In this document: piece by piece, positions 12,501 to 22,063 of the stretch
Layout: the number at the start of each line of letters is the position of its first letter
Numbering within the stretch: position 1 is the stretch's first letter
Assembly (NCBI GenBank): GCA_023105745.1
Contig: JALGQZ010000009.1
Location: forward strand, 12,572,564-12,636,563
Length of the DNA stretch: 64,000 nt
Direction of reading: 5' to 3'
Source of the DNA: Austropuccinia psidii
Lineage: Eukaryota; Basidiomycota; Pucciniomycetes; Pucciniales; Sphaerophragmiaceae
Program-made: the position numbers and the translations under genes
The notes under the pieces: generated by a model
What the model saw: the letters and a program-made list of their open reading frames with translations, nothing else
What the model was told of the DNA's origin: nothing
The model's database searches: none

Positions 12501-12764
12501 TAAAAAGTTATAATATATTTTAAATGTCTTTTTGCCAAATTATTTCAATTTCACAATTTTTATTAAAAATGTAATTTCATAATCTTGAATTTTATTGTAA
12601 TTTTAATTTTGAATTATAATTAAATTTTGATTTTTAAATATAAATTTGTATTTATATTTCAATTTTTATCTTTATAATATAAATAAATTTGTTTCATTTA
12701 TATTTGTATCTTAGTTTATCATTTGTGGCCTTTTGGGTATGTGAAAATACCTCTAAGGCTCACA
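9569..12764 (-). repeat. 5' LTR of element A, split by a solo LTR
   Basis: The LTR starts TGTAAGG and ends CTCACA. Its sequence matches 1508-3333 on both sides of the insertion at 10285-11723, resuming at the same base after one AAAGG copy is removed. Without the insert it is about 1752 bp. Confidence 0.88.
10280..11728 (+). mobile_element. Solo LTR of the element G family with AAAGG duplications
   Basis: Positions 10285-11723 (1439 bp) are the reverse complement of the LTRs of element G (40975-42413, 49237-50675) and have exactly the same length. AAAGG stands on both sides (10280-10284 and 11724-11728). The LTR is in plus-sense orientation, opposite to its host element. No internal sequence remains, as expected after recombination between two LTRs. 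Short open frames inside recur in other LTR copies and are not genes. Confidence 0.93.
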
Positions 12765-13010
12765 TTCACTCAATTTGTCTTGAGTCCTCATGGCTCTTGA
12801 TAAAAGGTGATTTCAGGTCTATGTCCTAAGAACCCACTGCTGTTTCATCAAATTGCCTTCATTTTGAGATTGGGCCAAAATTGGCCTTTTTCTTGCTTTG
12901 GACTTTTTCAGAGTTCCTTGAGTTTTTCCCCAAATTGTTGTTTTATGGTTTTTTTTGGCCAAAAAAGCCAAAATGCGCAAAATGTGTCAAAGTGCCCAAA
13001 ATGCACAAAA
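12765..13010 (-). other. 3' untranslated part of element B, right of the element A insertion
   Basis: The TTCAC at 12765-12769 is the right duplication of element A. The remainder continues element B's internal sequence between pol and the 3' LTR. It is T-rich on the plus strand, with short repeats of GCCAAAA and GTGTGCAAA. No coding frame is convincing. It lies upstream of the antisense ORF and could hold part of that gene's promoter. Confidence 0.5.
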
Positions 13011-13250
13011 GTGTGCAAATATGCCAATATGATTAAAATGGCATATTTTGGGGAATACTTGAATAAAAAAAGTTTTTGAAGCTTTTGAAGCTTTTGAAGG
13101 AGACTGAAGCCAAACTGCATCAAAGTGAGCAAATATGCCAATATGATTGAAATGGCATATTTTGGTGTATAATTGAATGAAACAAAGTCTTTGAAGATTT
13201 TGAAGGAGAATGAAGCCAGATGCGTCAAAGTGTGCAAATGCATAAAAATG
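13011..13250. repeat. Imperfect tandem repeat (units about 114 and 105 bp)
   Basis: A unit beginning GTGTGCAAATATGCC at 13011 recurs at 13125 (GTGAGCAAATATGCC), and a third partial unit begins at 13230. Each full unit contains the inverted repeat ATGCCA...TGGCAT and ends in a TTTGAAG-rich, GAAGCC-containing tail. The array lies about 100-150 bp before the antisense frame starting at 13353/13404. This position suggests an enhancer- or promoter-like role, which is inference. Confidence 0.8.
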
Positions 13251-13352
13251 GCCAATTTGGACTATGAACAGTATTTTCTCATGATTTTCTGCTGTTTTTC
13301 TTGTGCTTAAACCCATTCTTGCAGTTCAAATTGCCGTAATTGACTTGCTGAC

Positions 13353-13853
13353 TTGCAATTGTCCATAGCTTTCTTGGTCTTGACTTTGAAATTTGACCTT
13401 AAGATGAGTTCAAGGCTGACTTCCCTTTGTGATTCCCCACCTTCTGTACTTTATGGTCCTGGTGTTTTTGATAACTTGAGGGAGCTTTCTGAAGAGAGTA
13501 CGGCCCTTACAGTGATTTATGACATAAATAGAAATTACCATTGTTTCAAGTCTGTCAGAGTTATTGAGCCACCCCGCACCAATTTTCAGAGGAAAGGGAT
13601 TCTTTGTGTTGAATCTGCTACTGCTAGGTCCACCAGGAGTCAATTCTGCAATATTGGAAAAAGAAATTGTTCTCAAGCCAACTATAGCTTTCCTGACAAT
13701 ACCAGGAGATTATGGAGCAGCATCAAGAAGGGTGGAAGATTTGGGTTGGAAGATCCTGTTGATGAACCCCCCACCTCTGACGCCATGTCTGGTCACTCCA
13801 ATTGTGAGTTGATTGGTCATAAAGATGAAATACCAGCAGTTCCTGGGCCATAA
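13353..13853 (+). CDS. Accessory antisense ORF of element B, N-terminal part (unknown function)
   Basis: A 166-codon frame runs opposite to gag-pol, between the chromodomain and the 3' LTR. A likelier start is the ATG at 13404, giving MSSRLTSLCDSPPS onwards. The protein is mixed in composition, with Ser/Thr/Arg-rich stretches and no membrane segment or domain I recognise. A second open frame (13564-13812) and a minus-strand frame (13676-13410) overlap it, so the true frame is not certain. It ends 39 bp before the next plus-strand ATG in another frame; the two may be one gene joined by splicing or broken by an indel. I recall similar proteins predicted in Austropuccinia psidii, but could not search. 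Confidence 0.45.
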   Translation: MQLSIAFLVLTLKFDLKMSSRLTSLCDSPPSVLYGPGVFDNLRELSEESTALTVIYDINRNYHCFKSVRVIEPPRTNFQRKGILCVESATARSTRSQFCNIGKRNCSQANYSFPDNTRRLWSSIKKGGRFGLEDPVDEPPTSDAMSGHSNCELIGHKDEIPAVPGP

Positions 13854-13891
13854 TTGGAGGATCCATTCACCCCCAAGAAAATCCCATTGGA

Positions 13892-14480
13892 ATGGCCCCA
13901 GAGGTTCCCATTTTGGTCACCAGAAAGGATGGGAAACTTGGAAAATTGAAGAGAAATTTGGTGGTTCAAGATGAAATTGATACTGATGCTGAAGGCAGTG
14001 ATGAGATTGATGGAGAAGACCTTGAAATGACTACCCCAATCCAGAAAAGAAGAATCCAATCCCCTTCACAATCCCCAGTTCAAGCCAGTACCACCAATCA
14101 TGAAGTGATCAGGTCCCCCCAACCACCTCAACTTCCAATTAGATCCCCAACCAGGCCCTCCACACTTTCCTCTACCTCTACCAGTATCCAACCACCTGTG
14201 GCCAGCACTTCCAGAGACCTAATGTCTCCAGAACCTGAATCAATCTTTGAAACCCATCACCGCTGGAATATAACTGGAAACTTCACTGATCAGAAAAGGG
14301 TGAACAAGAAGGTGGTCACATCCTTATTTGCTGAAGTTGATGCTTTGACTGAGGTGTTTGTTGATAAGGCTATGAAGAGTGCTATTCCAGGGGAGCCCAC
14401 TATTGCTTTTTGCCAAGGAGGAAGTTTCTTATGAAGATTCCATGATTGTTAATTTTAGAGAAGCCTTGAAGAAATTTTGA
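13892..14480 (+). pseudogene. Accessory antisense ORF of element B, acidic and Ser/Pro-rich protein (one frameshift)
   Basis: The frame starts at ATG 13892 (MAPEVPILVTRKDG) and is open for 180 codons to 14434. The product has a Lys-rich start, an acidic block (DTDAEGSDEIDGEDLE), a basic QKRR cluster that could be a nuclear signal, a long Ser/Pro/Thr-rich linker and a compact C-terminus (FAEVDALTEVFVDKAMKS). An extra T in the run near 14405-14411 shifts the frame. In the neighbouring frame, protein-like sequence continues to ATG-less ...FREALKKF and a TGA at 14478-14480. No known domain is recognised. Its place, antisense after pol, resembles accessory antisense ORFs of some plant Ty3/gypsy (Tat-lineage) elements. 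Confidence 0.6.
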
Positions 14481-15143
14481 TGAGGATTATCTGTAGCTGG
14501 TCTTTACCATTACTAGTGTTTTGATCTTTGATTATTGAATGAATTGACTCCACAAACATGATATGGGAGTGATGACTACTGCTTTTGAGACAAGAAATAA
14601 AACTAAAGCATACAAGTAAAAGAAAATGAAATGAATTAAAAAGAAAGAAAGAATTGAGAGAAAAAGAGAGTAAAGAAAATAGAATAAAGAAGACTTCTGA
14701 GGATTGATCTTCTTGTGGTGAGTTGCTTGATTTTGGCCATAATTTTCCTGAAAAAGATAAAACCAAACATTTTATGCTCACAGAGTGGCCAATGTGTTGT
14801 TTTACAAAAAGTAGAACCCTCAGAGATGCATACCAGGAGATGGAACTTACTTTCATAACTTCCACTCCCGACCAAGCATCATAAAAGAATAGAAAACTTT
14901 TCCATAAATGATTTTGAGCTAAAGAATGTCTTGAATAATATTTAATGGCATAATTTGGAATAATTATTGTGAAAGAAAGAAAAAGAATAAAAAGGAAAGA
15001 GGAAATTTGGCCATATATTGATGAAAGGTCCAAATCCAAGGGTATTGATGTTGCAAGGCCTTCTAAACCTGTCCAAAGAAATTGAAAAGTGCTCACAAAG
15101 TGGCCAAGGTGATGCTTACAACATATTTGGGTAGAATACCCCC
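14481..15143 (-). repeat. 3' region of element B with a duplicated segment of about 310 bp
   Basis: The segment near 14770-14880 (CTCACAGAGTGGCCAA.., GGAACTTACTTTCATAA.., ACCAAGCA) recurs, diverged, near 15085-15210, about 310 bp away. The second copy overlaps the end of the chromodomain frame, so a 3' part of pol was probably duplicated into the untranslated region. An A/G-rich tract near 14590-14700 and a similar one near 14960-15010 follow the same spacing. Long minus-strand frames here have no recognisable domain. Confidence 0.6.
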
Positions 15144-15434
15144 TTAAAGGTGCATGCCAAGAGAGGAACTTACTTTCATAAACTCCAATCCCCACCAAGC
15201 ACCATAAATCAAACTCTTGAGGCATTTGGGCCAGGCTTGTCTGGATACAAAGTATGAAAATCTTTCTGGGGAGTTGGTAAGGTTTGAAGCTGGTTCCCAA
15301 GTTGTTCTTTCTGGGTCTTCATTGAATCCTTTCCACTCCACTAGATACCATAATTTACCTCTCTTGAGTTTTGAGTCCAGAACCTGAGCCACTTCCCATT
15401 CTTCTTTCTCTTTCACTATTCCTGGTGGTGGCAA
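15144..15434 (-). pseudogene. pol: Chromodomain at the end of pol, element B
   Basis: The frame contains EWEVAQVLDSKLKRG, LWYLVEWKGF and TTWEPASNL, the typical pattern of a chromodomain: aromatic residues and W-E-P before a C-terminal helix. In chromoviruses this domain follows integrase and steers insertion to chromatin. It is separated from the integrase core by about 190 bp carrying stops, including the integrase C-terminal part. The tail after the domain runs on into the duplicated 3' region. Confidence 0.85.
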
Positions 15435-17858
15435 TTGATGTCAATTTGGGATAGTTGATTGCTTCACTGGTTCTAACAAGGACACATGGAAAACAGGGTG
15501 AACTGACTTCCATTGTTGAGGCAACTTGAGGTGATATGCATGGCTGCCAATCTTCTTGAGAGCTTCAAAGGGTCCCAACCATCTTTCTCAAAGCTTCTTG
15601 GTGGGTCTTTTTTGTCTTGATGTTCTAGGAAGCTAGCCATACTTTGTCCCCAGGTTGGAAATCAGGTGGAATTGCTCTATTTCTATCTGCATCCTTCTTA
15701 AAACGCTTTATTGCTGACTCTGATTCTTCTTTGACAACTTGCTTTACTGATTGGAGTTTTGTTGATATCTTTCCAGCAGGTGTATCTTGAGAAATGTGAA
15801 TTGAGTCAAAGCTGGGATTTCTTACATAAATGGTGAAAAATGGCAACTGTTTTGTTGATGAATGTTCTGAATTATCATAGGCCAATTCAGCCAGAGGGAG
15901 CCAGGTGTGCCAGTCATCTTGATGGTAACTGACATACATCCAAAGATACTGTTCTAGAATCTTATTTACCCTCTCTGTCTGTCCATCTGTTTCAGGGTGA
16001 AAGGCAGTTGAAAGATCTCTTGATATCTTGAGCTGCTGACACAATTGAGTCCAAAATGATGAAGCAAATAATGAACCTCTATCACTAACAATACTGATTG
16101 GAAGACCATGTTTGGAAAAGACATGACTAATAAAGATTTGAGCTAAGTCCAAAGCAGTGATTGTTGAATAAGTTGGAATAAATATTGCCATTTTTGAGAA
16201 TCTGTCTACAACTACTAAAATTGAATCAAAGTTGCTTTACAGAGGAAATTGAGTGATAAAGTCCATTGATAGTCAATTCCAAGGACCAGATGGAGTTTGA
16301 AGAGGCTTGAGTAATCCAAACTTCTTATGATGAATGTTCTTGTTTCTTGAACATTTCTGACATGAGGACACATAGTCCTTGATAATTTGATTGATGCCAG
16401 CCCAATAAAAATCCCTCTTGATGAGCTTGAGGATCTCCTCCTGGCCAGGGTGGCCAGCCAATGGTGAGTCATGACGCTTTTGAAGGATATCCAATTGAAG
16501 TTCATGATTGCTTGGGATGACTACTCTATCTTTGAATAATAGCAATTTGGCTTGAGCTTCAAGAGTATAGTCTGAGCCTGATTCACCTCTTGCTAATTGC
16601 TTGAAAATTTCCTTATAATCTTTGTCTTGCCATACTGCCTTCCGAATTTGATCAACTAAATCTGAGAAAACTTCAACTTTGATTGAGAAGAATCTTGACT
16701 CTTTAATTTCATTCTGCTTGAGAACTTGATGAAAGTTCTGAGGATTCTTTCTGATGAAGTCCACCCCCCTCTCTGGGTACATGTTGTCCCGATGTGACAA
16801 GGCATCTGGTAAAGTGGCCAGTGTGCCTGGGCGGTAAGTGATAGAGAAGTGAAATTCAGAGATAAAATCTTCCCAACAGGCTTGACAGCGAGTAAGGACT
16901 TTGGAGGACATAAAATATTGAAGGGAAGAGTGGTCTGTCAAGACTTAAAAGGAATCAGAAAGAGAAAGAAGAAAGGCTCTCTGGCGCTTGAGAGCCCAAA
17001 CTATGCCAAGGAGTTCCTTGTCATGAATTTAATAGTTGAGCTCAGCTGGGAGGAGCTTGCAACTATAAAATGCAATGGGATTCTTTCCTGAGTCATTCAC
17101 CTGACTCAGTACAGCACCCAAGGCATAATCAGAAGCATCAGTCTCTAGGAGGATTGAAATGGGATAGGATAGGGGCAGTGGTGAAAGCTTCTTTGAGTAT
17201 TTGAAACTGACTAAGAGCTTCCTCATTGAAGATGAAAGGAGAATTTTTTTAAGGAGGGAAGTGAGAGCAGAGATCTTTTCGGAATAATTCTTAATGAAAT
17301 GATGATAAAAGTTGGCAAAGCCAAGGAAAGATTGGAGTGCTTTGATGTTCTTTGGCTGAGGCCAATTGATGATTTTCTGAACTTTGGAAGAATTCATCTT
17401 GAGGCCTTCACTCGAAACAACATAGCCCAAGTATTCCATACTTGAGGCATGGATTACACACTTTGAGGCTTTGGCAAACAAACTATTGTCCCTCAGTCTT
17501 TGGAGGACAGAGGACACATGTTTGACATGTTCCCCCTGAGAACTAGAGAAGACCATAATATAATCTAAGTATACTACAACAAAAATATCCAAGGAAACTG
17601 CAAAGATATCATTCACAAGATTCTGGAATGAAGCAGAAGCATTGGTCAAGCCAAATGGCATAACCAAATATTCATAACTACCATATTTAGTTCTAAAGGC
17701 AGTTAAGTTCTCATCCCCCTCTTTGATTCTCAAGAGGTTATAAGCACCACAAAAATCTATCTTGGAGAAGATAGTAGCACTGTTAAAGATGGTAAGAAGC
17801 TGATTCATTGGAGGAACAGGGTACCTGTCCTTCCTAGTGACAGCATTAAGTTTGCGGT
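15435..17858 (-). pseudogene. pol: Pol of element B, 3' part: RT, RNase H, integrase (broken)
   Basis: 17808-17029 is the reverse transcriptase with KIDFCGAYN, MPFGLTNA and an active site that reads VYLDY instead of YLDD, so the second catalytic Asp is Tyr. It ends with the RNase H start (ETDASDYALG) and a TAA. 16941-16273 carries the RNase H end, the integrase zinc part (H..H in RHDSPLAGHPG, CQKC) and stops after SGPWN. 16191-15625 is the integrase core, with D in VSDRG and E in DGQTERVN. 15624-15435 encodes the integrase C-terminus with two stops. These parts align with element C, which retains YLDD. The 5' end is cut by the solo LTR at 17859. Confidence 0.9.
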
Positions 17859-19288
17859 TGTCAGGTTGAGTCTATGATAAAAGTAGTATGATTGTATTTA
17901 CAACTTCTAACTATGACTGTGACACAGTAAAAAGGATTTAAAATGGATTTATGAGGATTAAAGATGGTTTAAGTTAAGAATAAAAGGGCTTTACTATATT
18001 AAATATGGTGGTGGTGAGTGCTGTTAAAAGCCCTGGGTGCAGCTTTACCTGTTGGAATACAATAATAAAGACTACAATACTTCTAAGTTAAGAGTATACC
18101 TGATTATTTTCCAAGATTATAACTGTTTTTGACAGTTTTACTATGTAGGAATTCAAGAGCAGGCTGAGGAAAGCAATTCTGGCTGTGAAAAGCCACCTTT
18201 TTATGCTGAAATGGGGCGGAAAGGGTGCTAGACCTTATCACATAGAGGAAGTGAATATTTTTCACTCTCTGAGACAGGCTTGTGGTTTTTAAAGACCTCT
18301 ATTAGCCTGTATTGGGCTCAGATGTGGCTTTGAAAACACATCTGGGCAGCTTTCACCAATACAAGGTGAAGATTTTCATCTGGGGACCTCACAGCCTGAT
18401 TCTGACGTGTATAACGTGTAGAATGCTGTACAGAAACTGTATGGGACCCCAGTATTGACTGACATATGAGGTATTGAAGTAGAAACAAGCTCCTTTGTCT
18501 ATTTGACACCTCATATTCATTATTATGGGATATTATCCCATGGTAAGGCTGTATTTGACAGCAGGTGGGAATCTGACCTTAAAACAGCCATAACTTTGTC
18601 AATTCTTGAGATATAAACCTCGAAATTGGTTCAGTGTGTATTCCTGTACTTTCTCTACACAATGGTACCTTATTTAATATGGTTATCATTAAATATGGCA
18701 AAGTTATCCTATGTACAAGATGTTTGTACATTTGCGTGGTTTAGGCAAAAAGCTGTATTGAGCTTATTTGCCCCATAACTTTTGTTCTAGTTGAGCTATG
18801 AGGAAATGGATGACACCATCAGATAGCCCTGATTGTGCCCTTTTCCAAAAAGACCCCACTTTCGGTATCTCATGCTAAAACTGCAAAATCTAGATGAGAG
18901 GCAAATGTTTTGTTCACCCTTATTTGGACTGAATTTGGCCATAACTCAAGTAATACTGGTGCTAGCTCAGTTTGGCTAGTACAATTGGATAGCCCTGGCT
19001 TAGAGCTTAATTTTGAATACCCATCTGATGGAGTTAAGCCTCTTCTTCTGGATTTTAGATGAGAGGTGAAAATTAAGGTTTATGCTCAGCAATAACTTTG
19101 TTATTCTTTGTCCTATGGTGATGGGACTTCTATTTTCAGAAAGGGGTGAGTTTCCTCTTTCTTTTGATACCTTTTGAGCTGATTTGGCTCAGCTCCATGT
19201 TTTGGTGGTATATTGGCTATACCATTGGTTTATGGTATTTTGGCTGTCATGCTTGTGCTCTGGTTTTGAGTCACAGGCTGACAGCGGT
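17854..19288 (-). mobile_element. Solo LTR of the element G family in the RT of element B, GCGGT duplications
   Basis: Positions 17859-19283 (1425 bp) match the LTRs of element G in the same orientation, starting TGTCAGG and ending CTGACA. GCGGT flanks both ends (17854-17858, 19284-19288). Removing the insert and one GCGGT restores an uninterrupted reading from the LCVDYR motif into the RT, so the RT was continuous before this insertion. Confidence 0.94.
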
Positions 19289-20471
19289 AGTCAACACACA
19301 AACGAAGGCCACCATCCTTTTTCTTAACAAAAAGGACAGGTGCTCCTGTTGAAGAGGAGCTTGTCCTGATGAAACCTTTCTCTACATTCTCTGAAATGTT
19401 GGCCCGCAGTGTTTCTGAGTCATTTTTTGATAAAGAGTAGATAACACCAACTGGAGGTAGAAGACCCTCCAGTTTGATATGCTTATCACAAGCGCGGTGT
19501 GGAGGAGGTTTCTCTGCTTTCACCTTGGAGAATACATCCAAATATTTGTGATAAGCAGGAGGGACTACCTTCAGCAAAGTTTCAATATCTTCTGGCTCTT
19601 CCTCCTCATCCCACTGCTCCTCCAGGGATGCATCAAAAGACAAAGGAGGAAGGTCCATATCCCCTTGAACGAGATGAAGTGAAGATATAGCAAAATCTTC
19701 TCCAACATCTTTTATCTCTTTGAAGAATTCATCTCTTGATGGAAGTAATGACTGAGAGGGAATGATGGAAGGCACATGGACAGAAGTAGGAAGGGAAGGT
19801 GTCTTAAGTTCACCAACCAGAGCAACACTGTTGACAGCAGTGGCAAAGGCATTACTAGTAGAAGAAATAATACCACTAGAATCCTTATGACTAAAATCAT
19901 AGGTGATCAATCCATTTTTCCAATCAATAATGGGATTAAAATGGTAAAGAAAATCATAGCCCAATATTAGGTATTCTTCCTTGGGTGAATCTATGATAAA
20001 GAAATCCCATTCAAATCTTGGGAATAAAGGCAAGTCAACAACCCACTTGGTATAATGGGTGATGAACAGGGAAGTGGATTCGTTGGAATCCAAAATGAAA
20101 AGAGGAATCTTTTCAGGGAGCTCTGAAATGGTCAATAAGTACTTGAGAACAAAATTCTTTGCAATAAAAGAGTTTGTAGCACCAGAATCAATGATAATAC
20201 TATAAAAAATATCATAGAGTGAAGAGAAAATAAGAAATTTTAAAGATTTATTGACACTAGTATTCAGAGTGCACAGTTGTGCTCTGGAAGGAAATAAGTG
20301 AGAACCATTGAACACATCATTATTCCCACTCAGGCTTTTCCTCCTTGCTAGGGAAGCCTTTTGATGACCCCTTCCTATTCTCAGGCCTCTTGAAGCATTT
20401 TTCAAATGGGTGCTTTCCACCACAATAATTGCAAAAGCCTTCTTTAATCCTCCTCTCCTTTTCAAAAGCAA
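19230..20471 (-). pseudogene. pol: Protease and RT start of element B pol
   Basis: The frame overlaps the end of gag by 152 nt and lies +1 relative to it, so Ty3-style +1 frameshifting is a plausible way of making Gag-Pol. Protease is marked by IIIDSGATNSFIAK and, further on, LILGYDFLYHFNP. The RT N-terminal part follows (GFIRTSSSSTGAPVLFVKKK, LRLCVDYR), and the frame then runs into the solo LTR at 19283. An acidic linker (LEEQWDEEEEPEDIETLL) separates protease and RT. This piece is uninterrupted up to the insertion. Confidence 0.9.
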
Positions 20472-21783
20472 TTAATTTGTTGTCCTTATGGAGGAGAGAA
20501 GCATGAAGCTTGTCTTTGGACACTTGAAAATTCTTCCCCTTCTTATTCTTCCTGTGATAAGGCTTCTTTGATGATGAACTTTGAGGGGGCTTGGAGGAGT
20601 TGGATCCACTGATTAGAGGCTTCTTCTCTTGATGACTACCCTTTTCCTTCTGCCTCTCATGGTATCTGGTATTTAATTCCAAAGTGATGTCCATGAGCTC
20701 TTGAAGGCTATCAAATTTTCCAGGGTGAGAAGCCAATTGGTCCAACAATATTGATGCCAAGCCTCTCCTATACACATGAATATAGGCCCTTTCCCCCCAA
20801 TCTCCAATTCTTGACATTAAGCTTCTGAAATCTGTGATGTACAAGGAAACTTGGGAGCTTTCTTTCATCCTGAGATTTTCTAACTCTTTTTCAGCTTTCC
20901 TGACTTCATTAGGATCACCAAACAGAGTGAATAACTGGGTTTCAAACAACTGCCAGTTATTGAGGAGATAAGAAGTGTCTTCATTGGAGATATTGGAGAG
21001 GTAAGGTTCAATCCATTTGCCAGCTCTACCAGTAAGAAAAGAAGTTGAGTAAAAGACCTTCTTCCTGTCAGAGAAGCAGTTTTCTGGGTCATTATGGAAA
21101 ATTAATTGACAAGATTGAATAAATCCTCTCAATTTATAAGCTTTGGTACCATCAAAGAGGTCAGGTGCCTTCATTGATGGAGTCTTGAATGCTGGGGCTT
21201 TTGAAGTGTCCCTTGGGGTAACTGCTTGAGTTAGTTGTCCCATGAATTGAGTCATCTGCTCCATCATTTTGAGAAAATTTGGTTCAGCTTGAGAGACAAG
21301 AGGTTGATTAGAATGGGCTAGATTTGGTGCTTCAGAAGCCTCAGGGGCACCTGCCAAGGCCGCTGCTACTTAAGTCTCTTCAGACTCCTCCTCTTCCACA
21401 GAATCCTCCCTGTCTTCATCTTCAGCTTCCCCTGAGCTGCTTCTAGGCCCTTGAGGAATGCTTGGAGAGCCACCCAACAAGCCAGCAAATGATCTTGATC
21501 TTCTTGACTTCACACCTCCTCTTCTGGAGGGTGCTGCTCCTTCCATTGGTGGTCCTCTGTCCAAATTTGCACTCAGTTAATGAACTGATGGTGTGTGGTC
21601 AAGAGGAGCCCTTTCTGTAGGAGTGAGAATTGCTTGATGTCTTTGTGATCTTGTATTCTTGGCTGGGGGGCTATGCTTAACTGGAATTATTGAAGAAAGA
21701 AAATAAAACTTGATTATACTTGAGAATAAACAAGGCTTGACCAAAAAAATCAAATGAGAATCTTTATTTACTTGAGAAAACAA
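20320..21783 (-). pseudogene. gag: Gag of element B with CCHC zinc knuckle (two in-frame stops)
   Basis: One frame runs from about 21700 to 20320, with TAA stops at 21577-21579 and 21370-21372. The intact part (21357-20320, 345 codons) holds a capsid-like core (KAPDLFDGTKAYKLRGF, GRAGKWIEPYLSNI, LFTLFGDPNEVRKAE, RIGDWGERAY) and one zinc knuckle C-x2-C-x3-H-x4-C (CNYCGGKHPFEKC). The N-terminal segment is Ser/Glu-rich and includes HSPPAKNTRSQ. No ATG precedes that motif; a splice-acceptor-like TTCCAG does, so the start is unclear. The protein would form the particle shell and bind RNA. Confidence 0.88.
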
Positions 21784-22063
21784 TCAATAATCTTGAAGTG
21801 AATCATTATGAATAAATCTTGGAGAGTGAAGATGAAAAAGTCAAATTCTTGTGTATAATCAATTTCAATCAATAAGTCAAATAAAGTCAATAAATAAATC
21901 AAATCAAATCAAATCAATCAAGTCAATTCAAAATTAAATCAATTGTGTCTTGAGTAATTCAATCAATATCTTCAAAAATCAATTCAATTTTCTTGAGGAA
22001 TCAAATTCAAATCAATCAATTAAATCAAATCTTGAGGATAAATCAGCTATCTTGAGGAATAAA
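21784..22063 (-). other. 5' leader of element B, AATC-rich
   Basis: This untranslated leader between the 5' LTR and gag consists of irregular repeats of AATCAA/TCAAATC and of CTTGAGGAATAAA-type phrases. Element C has the same kind of leader (28531-29137), so the composition belongs to the family and is not local noise. No primer-binding site could be recognised, perhaps because the LTR junction is damaged. Confidence 0.6.

Larger units (their letters stand above)
1508..12764 (-). mobile_element. Ty3/gypsy element A, nested in B and carrying a solo LTR
   Basis: The LTRs are 1508-3333 and 9569-12764, bounded by TTCAC duplications. Gag-pol is on the minus strand from about 8817 to 3358. Without the nested solo LTR the element is about 9.8 kb. 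The pol is related to, but clearly distinct from, that of element G (40975-50675), and the LTRs of A and G share no obvious sequence. Multiple stops, frameshifts, an internal deletion between RT and RNase H and a mutated RT active site make it non-functional. Confidence 0.92.

Noticed and set aside
12807..13316. Overlapping frames around the tandem repeat
   Set aside because: Translations are repeats of the array (HFDAFAHF-like and FIQLYPKICHFN-like) in several frames, typical of repeat-derived open frames.
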